From: Kribbella capetownensis
Lineage (GTDB): Bacteria; Actinomycetota; Actinomycetes; Propionibacteriales; Kribbellaceae
Reading direction: 5' to 3'
Assembly: GCF_004331485.1 (NCBI RefSeq)
Contig: NZ_SJKD01000005.1
Span: 496,001 to 560,000 of the forward strand
DNA length: 64,000 bases
Shown: one piece after another, positions 16,526 to 24,584 of the stretch
Numbering within the stretch: the stretch's first letter is position 1
How the letters are laid out: each line of letters starts with the position of its first letter
Notes under the pieces: model-generated
What the model saw: only the letters and a program-made list of their open reading frames with translations
Told to the model about the DNA's origin: nothing
Database searches by the model: none
Position numbers and translations under genes: made by a program

Positions 16526-18279
16526 CCTTCACCACCCGGCCCACGCTGCGCGGCACGTTCGGGATGGTCTCGTCCACGCACTGGCTGGCCTCCCAGTCGG
16601 CGATGCGCATCCTCGAGCTCGGCGGCAACGCGTTCGACGCCGCCGTGGCCGCGGGGTTCGTGCTGCACGTGGTGGAGCCACACCTGAACGGTCCTGGTGG
16701 TGAGGTGCCGGGGATCATCGCGACCGCCGACGACCCCACACCGCGCGTGCTGTGCGGTCAGGGCGTCGCTCCGGCCGGCGCGACGATCGACCACTACACC
16801 TCGCTCGGTCTGACCCTCGTCCCCGGCTCCGGACCGCTGGCGGCGACGGTTCCGGGTGCAGTCGACGCGTGGCTGCTCCTCCTGCACGACCACGGCACAC
16901 TGCCGCTGCGCGTCGTACTCGAGCCTGCCATCGACTACGCACGCAACGGCCACCCGCTCGTGCCGCGGGTCGGTGAGACGGTCGGCACTGTGCAGGAGCT
17001 GTTCGAGGAGAACTGGAAGACGTCTGCCGCGCTCTGGCTGCGTGACGGGCGGCCGCCGACCGGCATGTTCCGCAACGAGGCGTACGCCGCCACCCTGGAG
17101 CGACTGGTCACCGAGGGCGAAGCAGCCGGCGCGGATCGGCAGGCGCAGGTCGAGCGGGCTCGCAAGACCTGGCGTGAGGGCTTCGTCGCCGAGGCTGTCG
17201 ACAAGTTCTCCAAGCTGCCGCATCGGGACTCCAGCGGTGAGGACCACGCCGGGCTCATCACGGGCGACGACATGGCCGCGTTCCAGGCGACCTGGGAAGA
17301 CCCGGCCACGCTCGACTGGAACGGCTACACCGTCGCCAAGACCGGACCCTGGGGCCAAGGTCCGGGTCTGCTGCAGTCGCTCGCCGTACTGGCCGAGCTC
17401 GGCGACGTCGACCTGGACAGCGCGGACGGCGTGCACACCACGGTCGAGGTGATGAAGCTGTCGTACGCCGACCGCGAGGCGTGGTACGGCGACGGCGCCG
17501 ACGTACCGCTGAAGACGCTCCTCTCCCCCGCGTACGCCGCGGAGCGGGCGAAGCTGGTCGGCCCGGAGGCAACGCGCGAGCTTCGTCCCGGCCGTCCGGA
17601 CGGCCGGAAGCCGGTGCTGCATTCGATTGCCGTGGGCAATGACCTTGGCGACGCGACGACCGGTGAGCCGACCGTCTCCTCGGACGGCGTGACGCGCGGC
17701 GACACCTGTCATGTCGACGTGATCGACCGCTGGGGCAACATCATCTCCGCCACGCCCAGCGGCGGCTGGCTGCAGTCGTCGCCGACGATTCCGGAGCTCG
17801 GGTTCTGTCTCGGCAGCCGGGCACAGATGTTCTGGCTCGAGGACGGACTGCCCGCGTCGCTCGCGCCCGGCCGGCGTCCGCGGACCACGCTCACGCCGAC
17901 GCTCGTACTGCGCGACGGGCAGCCGGTGATGGCCTGCGGTTCGCCGGGTGGCGACCAGCAGGACCAGTGGCAGCTGCTCTTCCTGCTGCGCCACCTCCGC
18001 GACGGCATGGACCTGCAGGAAGCGATCGACGCGCCCGCCTGGCACACCACGGGCTTCCCGTCGTCGTTCTACCCGCGAGCGACCGAGCCGGGCGGTCTGG
18101 TGATGGAGAGTCGCCTCGGCTCGGCCGTCCGCGACGACCTGGTACGCCGTGGGCACGTCGTCACCGAAGGCGATGCGTGGAGCCTCGGCCGACTGTGCGC
18201 CGTACGCAAGGAGGCGGATGGCGTGCTGGCCGCGGCCGCCAACCCGCGCGGGATGCAGGGCTACGCGGTAGGACGCTGA
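16522..18279 (+). CDS. ggt: Gamma-glutamyltransferase family protein
   Basis: A 585-residue Ntn-hydrolase-type gamma-glutamyltransferase. It starts with the typical GMVSSTHWLAS...GGNAFDAAVAAGF region and has the nucleophile Thr395 in GDTCHVDVIDRWGN, where autocleavage would separate large and small subunits. The oxyanion-region SPGGDQQ motif is present. There is no signal peptide, so it should be cytosolic and act on imported substrate, unlike secreted GGTs. The ATG at 16522 follows AGGAGAGGGAG. It is translationally coupled to the importer, which supports a role in scavenging gamma-glutamyl peptides. Its 3' end overlaps the opposing GntR gene by 19 bp. Confidence 0.9.
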   Translation: MTFTTRPTLRGTFGMVSSTHWLASQSAMRILELGGNAFDAAVAAGFVLHVVEPHLNGPGGEVPGIIATADDPTPRVLCGQGVAPAGATIDHYTSLGLTLVPGSGPLAATVPGAVDAWLLLLHDHGTLPLRVVLEPAIDYARNGHPLVPRVGETVGTVQELFEENWKTSAALWLRDGRPPTGMFRNEAYAATLERLVTEGEAAGADRQAQVERARKTWREGFVAEAVDKFSKLPHRDSSGEDHAGLITGDDMAAFQATWEDPATLDWNGYTVAKTGPWGQGPGLLQSLAVLAELGDVDLDSADGVHTTVEVMKLSYADREAWYGDGADVPLKTLLSPAYAAERAKLVGPEATRELRPGRPDGRKPVLHSIAVGNDLGDATTGEPTVSSDGVTRGDTCHVDVIDRWGNIISATPSGGWLQSSPTIPELGFCLGSRAQMFWLEDGLPASLAPGRRPRTTLTPTLVLRDGQPVMACGSPGGDQQDQWQLLFLLRHLRDGMDLQEAIDAPAWHTTGFPSSFYPRATEPGGLVMESRLGSAVRDDLVRRGHVVTEGDAWSLGRLCAVRKEADGVLAAAANPRGMQGYAVGR

Positions 18280-18938
18280 CCGAGCGCCGCCTTCGCCGCA
18301 GCCGCCACATGCAGGCCGGCTGCGGTGCTGGCGGCCTCCGGGTCCTTGGCGGCGATCGCGTCGACCAGGCGGATGTGCTCCTCGGTGGAGTGTGGCGCCC
18401 GCTGGGCCGCGCCGACCCGGAACACCCAGTGGACGTGGTGATACATCGCTGTGGAGATCGAGTGCAGCCAGCGGTTGCCGCTGACCTCGATCACCGCACG
18501 GTGGAACGCACTGTTCAGCTCGGCGAGCTGGTCGAAGTCCTTGGCCTCGCTGGCCTTGTTCGCGTCGTCGAGGAGTCGCCGCAACCGCGCGACGTCGTCG
18601 GCGTTCGCGCGCTCGGCGGCGAGGCCGGCGGCCAGCGTCTCGAGCTGCTGCCGTACGGCGAACAGGTCGCGCACCGCGGTGTCGTCGAGGGTCGCGACCA
18701 CCGCACCGCGTCGCGGCAGGATCTGGACGAAGCCCTCGGCCTCGACCACGCGCAACGCCTCACGCACGGGGTTGCGCGACACTCCGAAGTCGTCGGCGAG
18801 CCGGGTCTCGGTCAACCGCTCGCCCTGCCCGTATTCGCCGTCCACGATCCGGCGACGCAGCTCCGTCAGAACCTGCTCGCGCAAGGCGACATGGTCCGCA
18901 CCGATCGTCCGTATCCTGGCCCCACCCGGCTGATCCAC
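18261..18938 (-). CDS. GntR-family regulator, FadR/FCD type
   Basis: A 225-residue regulator with winged helix-turn-helix at about residues 12-75 (LADDFGVSRNPVREALRVVEAEGFV) and an all-helical FCD ligand domain with the His/Asp metal-type residues (FHRAVIEVSGNRWL). The frame opens at 19028, but the GTG at 18938 is chosen because GGAG lies 6 bases upstream. It converges on the ggt end of the importer operon with 19 bp of overlap, and a TTGTATACAT site lies at the operon's start. It is inferred to be the operon repressor, with an amino-acid or peptide-derived effector. Confidence 0.88.
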   Translation of the reverse strand: MDQPGGARIRTIGADHVALREQVLTELRRRIVDGEYGQGERLTETRLADDFGVSRNPVREALRVVEAEGFVQILPRRGAVVATLDDTAVRDLFAVRQQLETLAAGLAAERANADDVARLRRLLDDANKASEAKDFDQLAELNSAFHRAVIEVSGNRWLHSISTAMYHHVHWVFRVGAAQRAPHSTEEHIRLVDAIAAKDPEAASTAAGLHVAAAAKAALGQRPTA

Positions 18939-19048
18939 CCGGTGCTCCTCTCCCCGTCGGCTCCGAAGCACGGTAGCCGATGCAGCGAGCCAGTGTCGTG
19001 AGTCGGGACACTTAGGCACGTGATCCACCGGCGCGATATGTTGCCGCC

Positions 19049-19930
19049 TTGAGCATCACGCTGACTCCGCTGACGGATCCCGACTTCCGGCCGTTCAGCC
19101 GCCGGATCGCCTGGCTTGCCGCGGACGCCGACGGCAACCCGGTCGGATCGGCCTTTCTCCGGCTCAACAGCCGCGAGTCCCATGGTCATCTGGCCGAGCT
19201 CGAGCTGAACGTGCACCCGGCCGAGCGCCGCCGCGGCATCGGCTCCCGACTCCTCGACGCGGTCGTCGCCGCGGCCCGTGCGCACGAGGTCCGCAACGTC
19301 CTGGCCGACGCTCCGGACGACTCCCCGGCGTACCACTTCCTGACGGCTCGCGGGTTCACGATCGGCCTGACGCTCAGCTACGCGCGACTGCACCTGGCCG
19401 ACGTCGACGACGCCGTACTGATCGTTCCTCAGGACCCGGGCTACCGGTTGCAGTCGTGGGCGGGCGTCGTACCCGATGAGTTGGCGCAGACGTTCACCCA
19501 CGCGCGGTCCGGGATGGACGACGCGCCGTCCGGCGACATCGCGTACGGCGCCGACACGTGGGACGTGGAGCGGACCCGGCACGCGGCTCGGGTGATCGAG
19601 CAGCGCGGCGATCACCTCTTGACGGTGGCGGCCGTGGACAGGGCGACCGGGACGATCGTGAGTTTCACCGAACTCGTCGTACCGGGGAACGGCAAGGGCG
19701 ACGCGCAGCACTACGGCACCGCGGTCCTGCCGGCGCACCGTGGTCGCGGTCTCGCGCTGTGGATGAAGGCCGAGCAGATCCGCTCGGTCCGCACCCACTT
19801 CCCCGACCTCGACGGCCTCCTGACCGACACCGTCAGCACGAACACCCCGATGCAGCGCGTCAACAACCACCTCGGCTACCAACTGACCGAGACCATCCAC
19901 CGCTGCACCCTGGATGTCTGTACCTACTAG
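19049..19930 (+). CDS. Tandem-GNAT acetyltransferase
   Basis: A 293-residue protein with two GNAT folds. The first has the acetyl-CoA loop HPAERRRGIGSRLL around residues 56-70; the second has LPAHRGRGLALWMK around 231-245. This two-domain form resembles the mycothiol-synthase/Eis-like and antibiotic-type GNATs of Actinobacteria, but the substrate is unknown. It starts with TTG at 19049; a TATGTT lies about 9 bases upstream and no ribosome site is visible, so a leaderless message is plausible. It is divergent from the GntR gene. Confidence 0.8.
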   Translation: MSITLTPLTDPDFRPFSRRIAWLAADADGNPVGSAFLRLNSRESHGHLAELELNVHPAERRRGIGSRLLDAVVAAARAHEVRNVLADAPDDSPAYHFLTARGFTIGLTLSYARLHLADVDDAVLIVPQDPGYRLQSWAGVVPDELAQTFTHARSGMDDAPSGDIAYGADTWDVERTRHAARVIEQRGDHLLTVAAVDRATGTIVSFTELVVPGNGKGDAQHYGTAVLPAHRGRGLALWMKAEQIRSVRTHFPDLDGLLTDTVSTNTPMQRVNNHLGYQLTETIHRCTLDVCTY

Positions 19931-19939
19931 TATGTCGGC

Positions 19940-20320
19940 ATGCCTCTGATCCGGATCGACGCACTCCGGGCCGGCCCCGACCGTCTCACCAACCTCGGCC
20001 GCGCGGTGCACGACGCGCTGGTCGAGACGATCGGCATCCCGCCCGACGACCTCTTCCAGGTCCTCACCAGCCACGACGGCACCACGAGCACGATGCGGTA
20101 CGGCGGCTTCCCCGGGATCGAGCGCGACGACGACGTCGTGTTCATCGCCATCACGCTCCGAGCCGGCCGGCCTGACCAGGTCAAGCAGGCGATGTACCGC
20201 CGGATCGCCGAACTCGTCCACGACTACACCGGCACCGATCCGCGCAACGTCCTCATCACCCTCACCGAGAACGCATCCCCCGACTGGTCCTTCGCCAACG
20301 GCGAAGCGCAGTACCTGTAG
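19940..20320 (+). CDS. Tautomerase-family protein
   Basis: A 126-residue tautomerase-superfamily protein. After Met removal it has the required N-terminal proline (PLIRIDAL), and the rest matches the longer Tautomerase_2 type (...DDLFQVLTSHD... and the C-terminal NVLITLTENASPDWSFANG). The superfamily uses Pro1 as a general base in keto-enol tautomerisation or dehalogenation; the substrate here is unknown. The ATG is only 9 bases past the preceding GNAT stop. A TAGTAT lies about 6 bp upstream of the start, so an additional leaderless promoter is possible. Confidence 0.82.
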   Translation: MPLIRIDALRAGPDRLTNLGRAVHDALVETIGIPPDDLFQVLTSHDGTTSTMRYGGFPGIERDDDVVFIAITLRAGRPDQVKQAMYRRIAELVHDYTGTDPRNVLITLTENASPDWSFANGEAQYL

Positions 20321-20322
20321 GC

Positions 20323-22089
20323 CTACTCGCCGAGGATCTTTTGGACTGCGGCGGTGGTGATGGGGTGGTAGCCGGGGCGGGCCTTGGCGAAGACTTCGGC
20401 TGCGAACTCGCGGTCGGTGCCGGCCAGGGCTCGGTAGACGGGCAGGACCAGCTTCATCCGGCCGACGTTCGTGAGGAAGCCGGCCAGCTCGGCGTACGCC
20501 GCCTCGTAGCTGCTGGCGGCAACGATCTGGTACCAGCGGCGGGCGATCTCGCCGTTCGCCGTACCGGTCAGGCCGAACTCCCGGTCGAGCTGCTGCAGCT
20601 GCACCGCACCCAGCACGTCCGGCGCCGCATCCAGGAAGCGCAGCCACTCCTGAGTCGTCCAAGCCGAAGCTCCGTGCGGCAGCTCGCCCGTGCCGAGCCA
20701 CCTGTCCCGCGCCTCGTCGACCGCCTCGAACCGCTCCGACACCGCCCGCGCCGCGAACGCCGGAATGCCCGGCTCGTCCAGCCATGCCGCGACCTCGGCA
20801 TCCGTCACCACGCCCGGGTGCGGCTCCAGCAGGTGCTCACCTAAGTGCGCGACGAAGTCCTCGGAGTTGATGCTGCGGAACGCGAACCGGTCGAAGTACC
20901 CGCGCAGGAACGGGTCGAAGACCTCGCGCGTGAACCGCTCCTCGAGCCAGGACAGGAACCACGACCCCTTCAGCGGCCCGCAGGACGTCGTGCCGTGGTA
21001 CTCGGACCGGTGGTTCAGCCCGGGCAGCTCCACCGCCAGCTCGGCCGGCGTCAGCGGGTCCAGCTTCACCACGGTGGCGTGCTGCTTGATCGCCGTCTCC
21101 ATCACCGCGAACTCGGTGCCGTAGACGGCCTCGACGATCCGGTTCTCGACGTACGACGTGAAGCCCTCGTTCAGCCAGATGTCGTCCCAGCTGTCCTGCG
21201 TGACCAAGTTGCCGGACCAGCTGTGCGCGAGCTCGTGCGCGACCACACTCACCAGCGACTTGTCACCGATCACCACGGTCGGTGTCGCGAACGTCATCCG
21301 CGGGTTCTCCATGCCGCCGTACGGGAACGACGGTGGCAGCACGAGGATGTCGTAGCGGCCCCAGCGGTACGGCCCGAAGAGCGCCTCGGTGACCCGCATC
21401 ATCTCCTCGGTGTCCGCGAACTCGGTCGCGGCCCGACGGGCCATCTCCGGCTCCGCCCACACCCCGGACCGCTCACCGATCGGCTCGAACACGAGGTCGC
21501 CCGCGGCGATCGCCAGCAGGTACGACGGGATCGGCTCGGGCATCACCACGTCGTACGAGCCAGTACGGCGAGACGTCGTCCCGTTGTCGGCGCTCATCAG
21601 CACCATCAGCTCGGGCGGTGCGGTCACGTGAGCGGCGTAGCTGAAGCGGACACTCGGCGTGTCCTGCACCGGCACCCAGCTGCGGGCGTGGATCGCCTGC
21701 GACTGGCTGAACATGAACGGCATCACGCCGCCCGCGGTCATGGACGGCTCCAGCCATTGCAGACCGGTCGCGGTCGGCGCGGTCCGGTAGCTGATGCGCA
21801 CCCGCTGGTGCTGCGGCGTGCGGATCGTCAGCGCGGATCCGAGCTCCTTGTCGGGTACGGCGATGCTGTACTCGAGCGGCTCCCAGCCGTCGGCCGTCGC
21901 ACCCTCCACCGCCAGCACGGTCAGATCACGCGTGTCGAGCACGAGCCGGTCACTGGTGCCGGTCCAGGCGAGTGTGTGCGTGGCCGTGCCGGCCAGCACC
22001 TTCTCGTCGAAGTCCAGCTCGAGGTCGAGCTCGAGGTGGGTAGTCCGAACCAAGGCAGGTTCGGCATAGGAATGCCGGTCGTACGTCAC
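20323..22089 (-). CDS. M1 aminopeptidase with leukotriene-A4-hydrolase-type C-terminus
   Basis: A 588-residue zinc metallopeptidase. The substrate-binding GGMEN is at residues 258-262, the zinc motif HELAH at 285-289 and the third ligand Glu308 (WLNEGF). The C-terminal roughly 120 residues resemble the LTA4-hydrolase helical domain (NVGRMKLVLPVYRAL ... YHPITT). No signal peptide is seen, so it should be cytosolic and trim peptides. The frame is open to 22269, but the GTG at 22089 has GGGGAG 5 bases upstream and gives the expected N-terminus. It converges on the tautomerase gene (2-bp gap). Confidence 0.92.
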   Translation of the reverse strand: MTYDRHSYAEPALVRTTHLELDLELDFDEKVLAGTATHTLAWTGTSDRLVLDTRDLTVLAVEGATADGWEPLEYSIAVPDKELGSALTIRTPQHQRVRISYRTAPTATGLQWLEPSMTAGGVMPFMFSQSQAIHARSWVPVQDTPSVRFSYAAHVTAPPELMVLMSADNGTTSRRTGSYDVVMPEPIPSYLLAIAAGDLVFEPIGERSGVWAEPEMARRAATEFADTEEMMRVTEALFGPYRWGRYDILVLPPSFPYGGMENPRMTFATPTVVIGDKSLVSVVAHELAHSWSGNLVTQDSWDDIWLNEGFTSYVENRIVEAVYGTEFAVMETAIKQHATVVKLDPLTPAELAVELPGLNHRSEYHGTTSCGPLKGSWFLSWLEERFTREVFDPFLRGYFDRFAFRSINSEDFVAHLGEHLLEPHPGVVTDAEVAAWLDEPGIPAFAARAVSERFEAVDEARDRWLGTGELPHGASAWTTQEWLRFLDAAPDVLGAVQLQQLDREFGLTGTANGEIARRWYQIVAASSYEAAYAELAGFLTNVGRMKLVLPVYRALAGTDREFAAEVFAKARPGYHPITTAAVQKILGE

Positions 22090-22219
22090 AGAGTCTCCCC
22101 GAGAGAGGTGGTCCGGGGAACAGTACCCACGCTGGAGCACGATCAGGCGGCCTATCTGAGCCAACAGCACCACCGTGCCAAAACACTGCTGTCTTGGTGC
22201 CGCCCGGCACCATGGACAC

Positions 22220-23170
22220 ATGCGGGCCGCGCTGGCCGCCTTCATCGTCCTGCTGGCCGTCGCGTGCACCAGCAGTACCCCGCCACGCCTCCCGTCTCCC
22301 GCACCACCGACCAGCGCACCTCAGCCCCGGTCAACGCCCACATCAACGTCCAGTGCGGCGCCTCCTTCGGCCCCAGTGCTCTTCGACAGCCGAGCCGCAC
22401 TGCAGACGGTTGGCCACCTCGCGGGCCTCGGTCCACGTGAGGCGACCAGTCCGGCGTACCTGCGCGCTCTGACGTGGCTGGAGCAACGCTTCCGTGCCGC
22501 TGGCTACCAGACCACCCGCCAGCCGGTGCGCGTGCCGTCAGGCGTCTCCTGGGGCGTCGCGGTCCGCGCCGGCACCAGCTGGAACCTGCTCGCCGCCGAA
22601 CCAGGACTCACACCCTCAGCACCGCACCGCGTCGTCGGCGCTCACCTGGACACAGTCCCCCAGGCACCCGGCGCCGAGGACAACGCATCGGGCGTTTCCG
22701 TCCTGCTCGGCACCGCTCAGCTCTACCAGCGTCGGGCACCGAAGCTTCCGACGGTCTTCGTTGCCTTCGGCGCCGAAGAGCCGCGCGGCGACGGCGACAA
22801 CCGCCATCATTACGGCTCCCGCACCTACGTGGCCTCGCTGCCGCCAGCACAACGCAGGGCGCTCCGCGGCATGGTGTCCCTCGACCGCGTCGGCGTAGGA
22901 ACCGTCGTACCGATCTGCTCTGCTCAAGCTGACGCTGTCGCGATGCGCAACGAACTCCGAGCCGCCGCGGCTCGCACTCGCGTGCCGAGCCGGCCATGCG
23001 TGAACAGGTCGAGTGACCACTGGTCCTTCGTCCGCTCCGGGCTACCTGGCGTGCGGCTAGGCAGCACGCCGTACGCCGAGTACCACAGCGCCCGCGACCT
23101 CCCGCGGGTCGTGTCGCCCGACCAACTCGGCCGGATGGGTCGCGTGGTGACTGCCTGGCTTGACAGCTAG
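22220..23170 (+). CDS. M28-family zinc peptidase lipoprotein
   Basis: A 316-residue exported peptidase. A short signal with lipobox (LLAVAC) is followed by a Pro/Ser/Thr-rich linker of about 50 residues. The co-catalytic zinc ligands of family M28 are visible: GAHLDTV (His, plus Asp), AEDNASG (bridging Asp), FGAEEPR (Glu-Glu), SLDRVG (Asp) and SDHWSF (His). The family contains aminopeptidases acting on extracellular peptides. A 6-bp hairpin (22196-22211) ends 8 bases before the ATG. It is divergent from the M1 gene and converges on capA through a shared CTAG. Confidence 0.88.
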   Translation: MRAALAAFIVLLAVACTSSTPPRLPSPAPPTSAPQPRSTPTSTSSAAPPSAPVLFDSRAALQTVGHLAGLGPREATSPAYLRALTWLEQRFRAAGYQTTRQPVRVPSGVSWGVAVRAGTSWNLLAAEPGLTPSAPHRVVGAHLDTVPQAPGAEDNASGVSVLLGTAQLYQRRAPKLPTVFVAFGAEEPRGDGDNRHHYGSRTYVASLPPAQRRALRGMVSLDRVGVGTVVPICSAQADAVAMRNELRAAAARTRVPSRPCVNRSSDHWSFVRSGLPGVRLGSTPYAEYHSARDLPRVVSPDQLGRMGRVVTAWLDS

Positions 23171-24498
23171 CGGATGTCCGACAGGATCTGCTCCGCCGGG
23201 GCGCCGGTCACGACCCTCGGGCTGAAGTCACTACCGATCACGTACGGCGTGAGTCGCGCGGCCTTGAGCGTCTTGCCCCAATAGGTGAGCTCCAGCAGGA
23301 CGCCCTCCTGGGTCTGCTGGGAGAAGTCCAAGTCGAACACCAGATTGCCCAGCGAGTGCGCGACCACCTTCCCGGCCGCGAACTGCACGTCCTGCACCCA
23401 ATGCGGATGACCACCGATCACCAGATCCGCTCCAGCCCTGGTCAGCGCAGACGCGACCGTCCGCTGCGCCGGAACGGGCGTGTGTGTGTACTGCCGACCC
23501 CAATGCGGCAGTACGACGACAACGTCGACGGCGGCCTTCAACGTTGCCACGGCCTTGGTGAGCGCGGCCAGGTCGCCGGCGTTCAGCGGTCCTGTCCGTG
23601 GCGGCATCCGCACGCTGAGCGCACCGGGACTCGTTGACGTCGCCCGTGGTGTCTCGCCGATCGCATTGAACGCCAGGAAGCCGAACCGGACTCCATCACG
23701 CTCGACGATCGCCGGGCGAAGTGCCTCGGCGACGTTGCCTCCGGCCCCTACCGGCTGGAGGCCACCGGCTCGCACCAACCGGACGGTCTCCAACAGGGCG
23801 CGATCCTGGAAGTCGCCGGTGTGATTGTTGGCCAGCGACAGTACGTCGACGCCGGCCTCTCGCAGACCCTTCATCACGCCTGGCGGGGCGGCGAACGAGT
23901 CACCGCCTTGCTGCGCCATACCCGCTCGAGACAGCGTGCTCTCCAGATTGACCACCGTCACATCGGCTGCCGCCAAACGAGATCCAATGATGCGCAGCGG
24001 TCTGGACACATCACCGGTCCTGGCTGCCGCGGTCGCCACTCGTCGGCCGAGCATGACGTCACCGCCGAAGGTCAGGTCGACGACCGGCTCTGCAGGCTTC
24101 GGCCCCACTGTGCGGAGCGGATACCGCGCGGGTTGCTTCAGCGGGTCGATCCCGCCGACCGTCACCGGCCGCACAGTCGGCCCGACCACGGCAGCAGGCA
24201 CCACGGCGAGCGCGCTGGTGGATCGTTGCGCGTCCCGCAACGACGTGACGCGGAATCCCCGCCAGGACTTGGTCGTTCCACGCGCGATCGTCGTCGCGGT
24301 CACCAGGTCGATGTCCTGTGCCGCCCGGGTCGGATGAACAACGAGAACGAGCGGTTGGGTTTGTCTGACGGTGGGAGTCGGTTCCAGACGGCTCGGCGTA
24401 CTCGAGGGGCTGGGCGAGGGCTGCGTCGTGGCGTTGTCCGAGCAGGCGACCAGGGCGGCCGCTGCAGCAGCCAGCGAGAGACGCCGCCATACCGCCAT
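23167..24498 (-). CDS. CapA-family lipoprotein (metallophosphoesterase fold)
   Basis: A 443-residue lipoprotein (signal with LVAC lipobox, then a Ser/Pro-rich linker). The C-terminal domain at about residues 140-430 is the CapA/PgsA type named from poly-gamma-glutamate capsule synthesis: LTFGGDVMLGRR, VVNLES, LSLANNHTGDF, LPHWGRQYTH, GGHPHW and HSLGNLVFD. These are the metal-site signatures of a calcineurin-like fold. No other capsule genes are nearby, so a capsule role is not implied. The N-terminal region (about 45-140) looks like a separate domain. The stop codon shares CTAG with the M28 stop. Confidence 0.88.
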   Translation of the reverse strand: MAVWRRLSLAAAAAALVACSDNATTQPSPSPSSTPSRLEPTPTVRQTQPLVLVVHPTRAAQDIDLVTATTIARGTTKSWRGFRVTSLRDAQRSTSALAVVPAAVVGPTVRPVTVGGIDPLKQPARYPLRTVGPKPAEPVVDLTFGGDVMLGRRVATAAARTGDVSRPLRIIGSRLAAADVTVVNLESTLSRAGMAQQGGDSFAAPPGVMKGLREAGVDVLSLANNHTGDFQDRALLETVRLVRAGGLQPVGAGGNVAEALRPAIVERDGVRFGFLAFNAIGETPRATSTSPGALSVRMPPRTGPLNAGDLAALTKAVATLKAAVDVVVVLPHWGRQYTHTPVPAQRTVASALTRAGADLVIGGHPHWVQDVQFAAGKVVAHSLGNLVFDLDFSQQTQEGVLLELTYWGKTLKAARLTPYVIGSDFSPRVVTGAPAEQILSDIR

Positions 24499-24584
24499 GG
24501 ATCCACGGTAGCCAGACTCGCCCCAGACTCGCCAAGGAATAAGACGGTTGCGGGAACCGGGGTGGTTGCTAGCAGACTGTCACC

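Noticed and set aside
16462..18156. A 564-codon minus-strand frame opposite ggt
   Set aside because: Antisense shadow; the plus strand encodes the catalytic Thr motif and is in a clear operon.
20845..22440. A 531-codon plus-strand frame opposite the M1 peptidase
   Set aside because: Antisense shadow with Arg/Val/Gln-rich composition, and it conflicts with the M28 gene in another frame.
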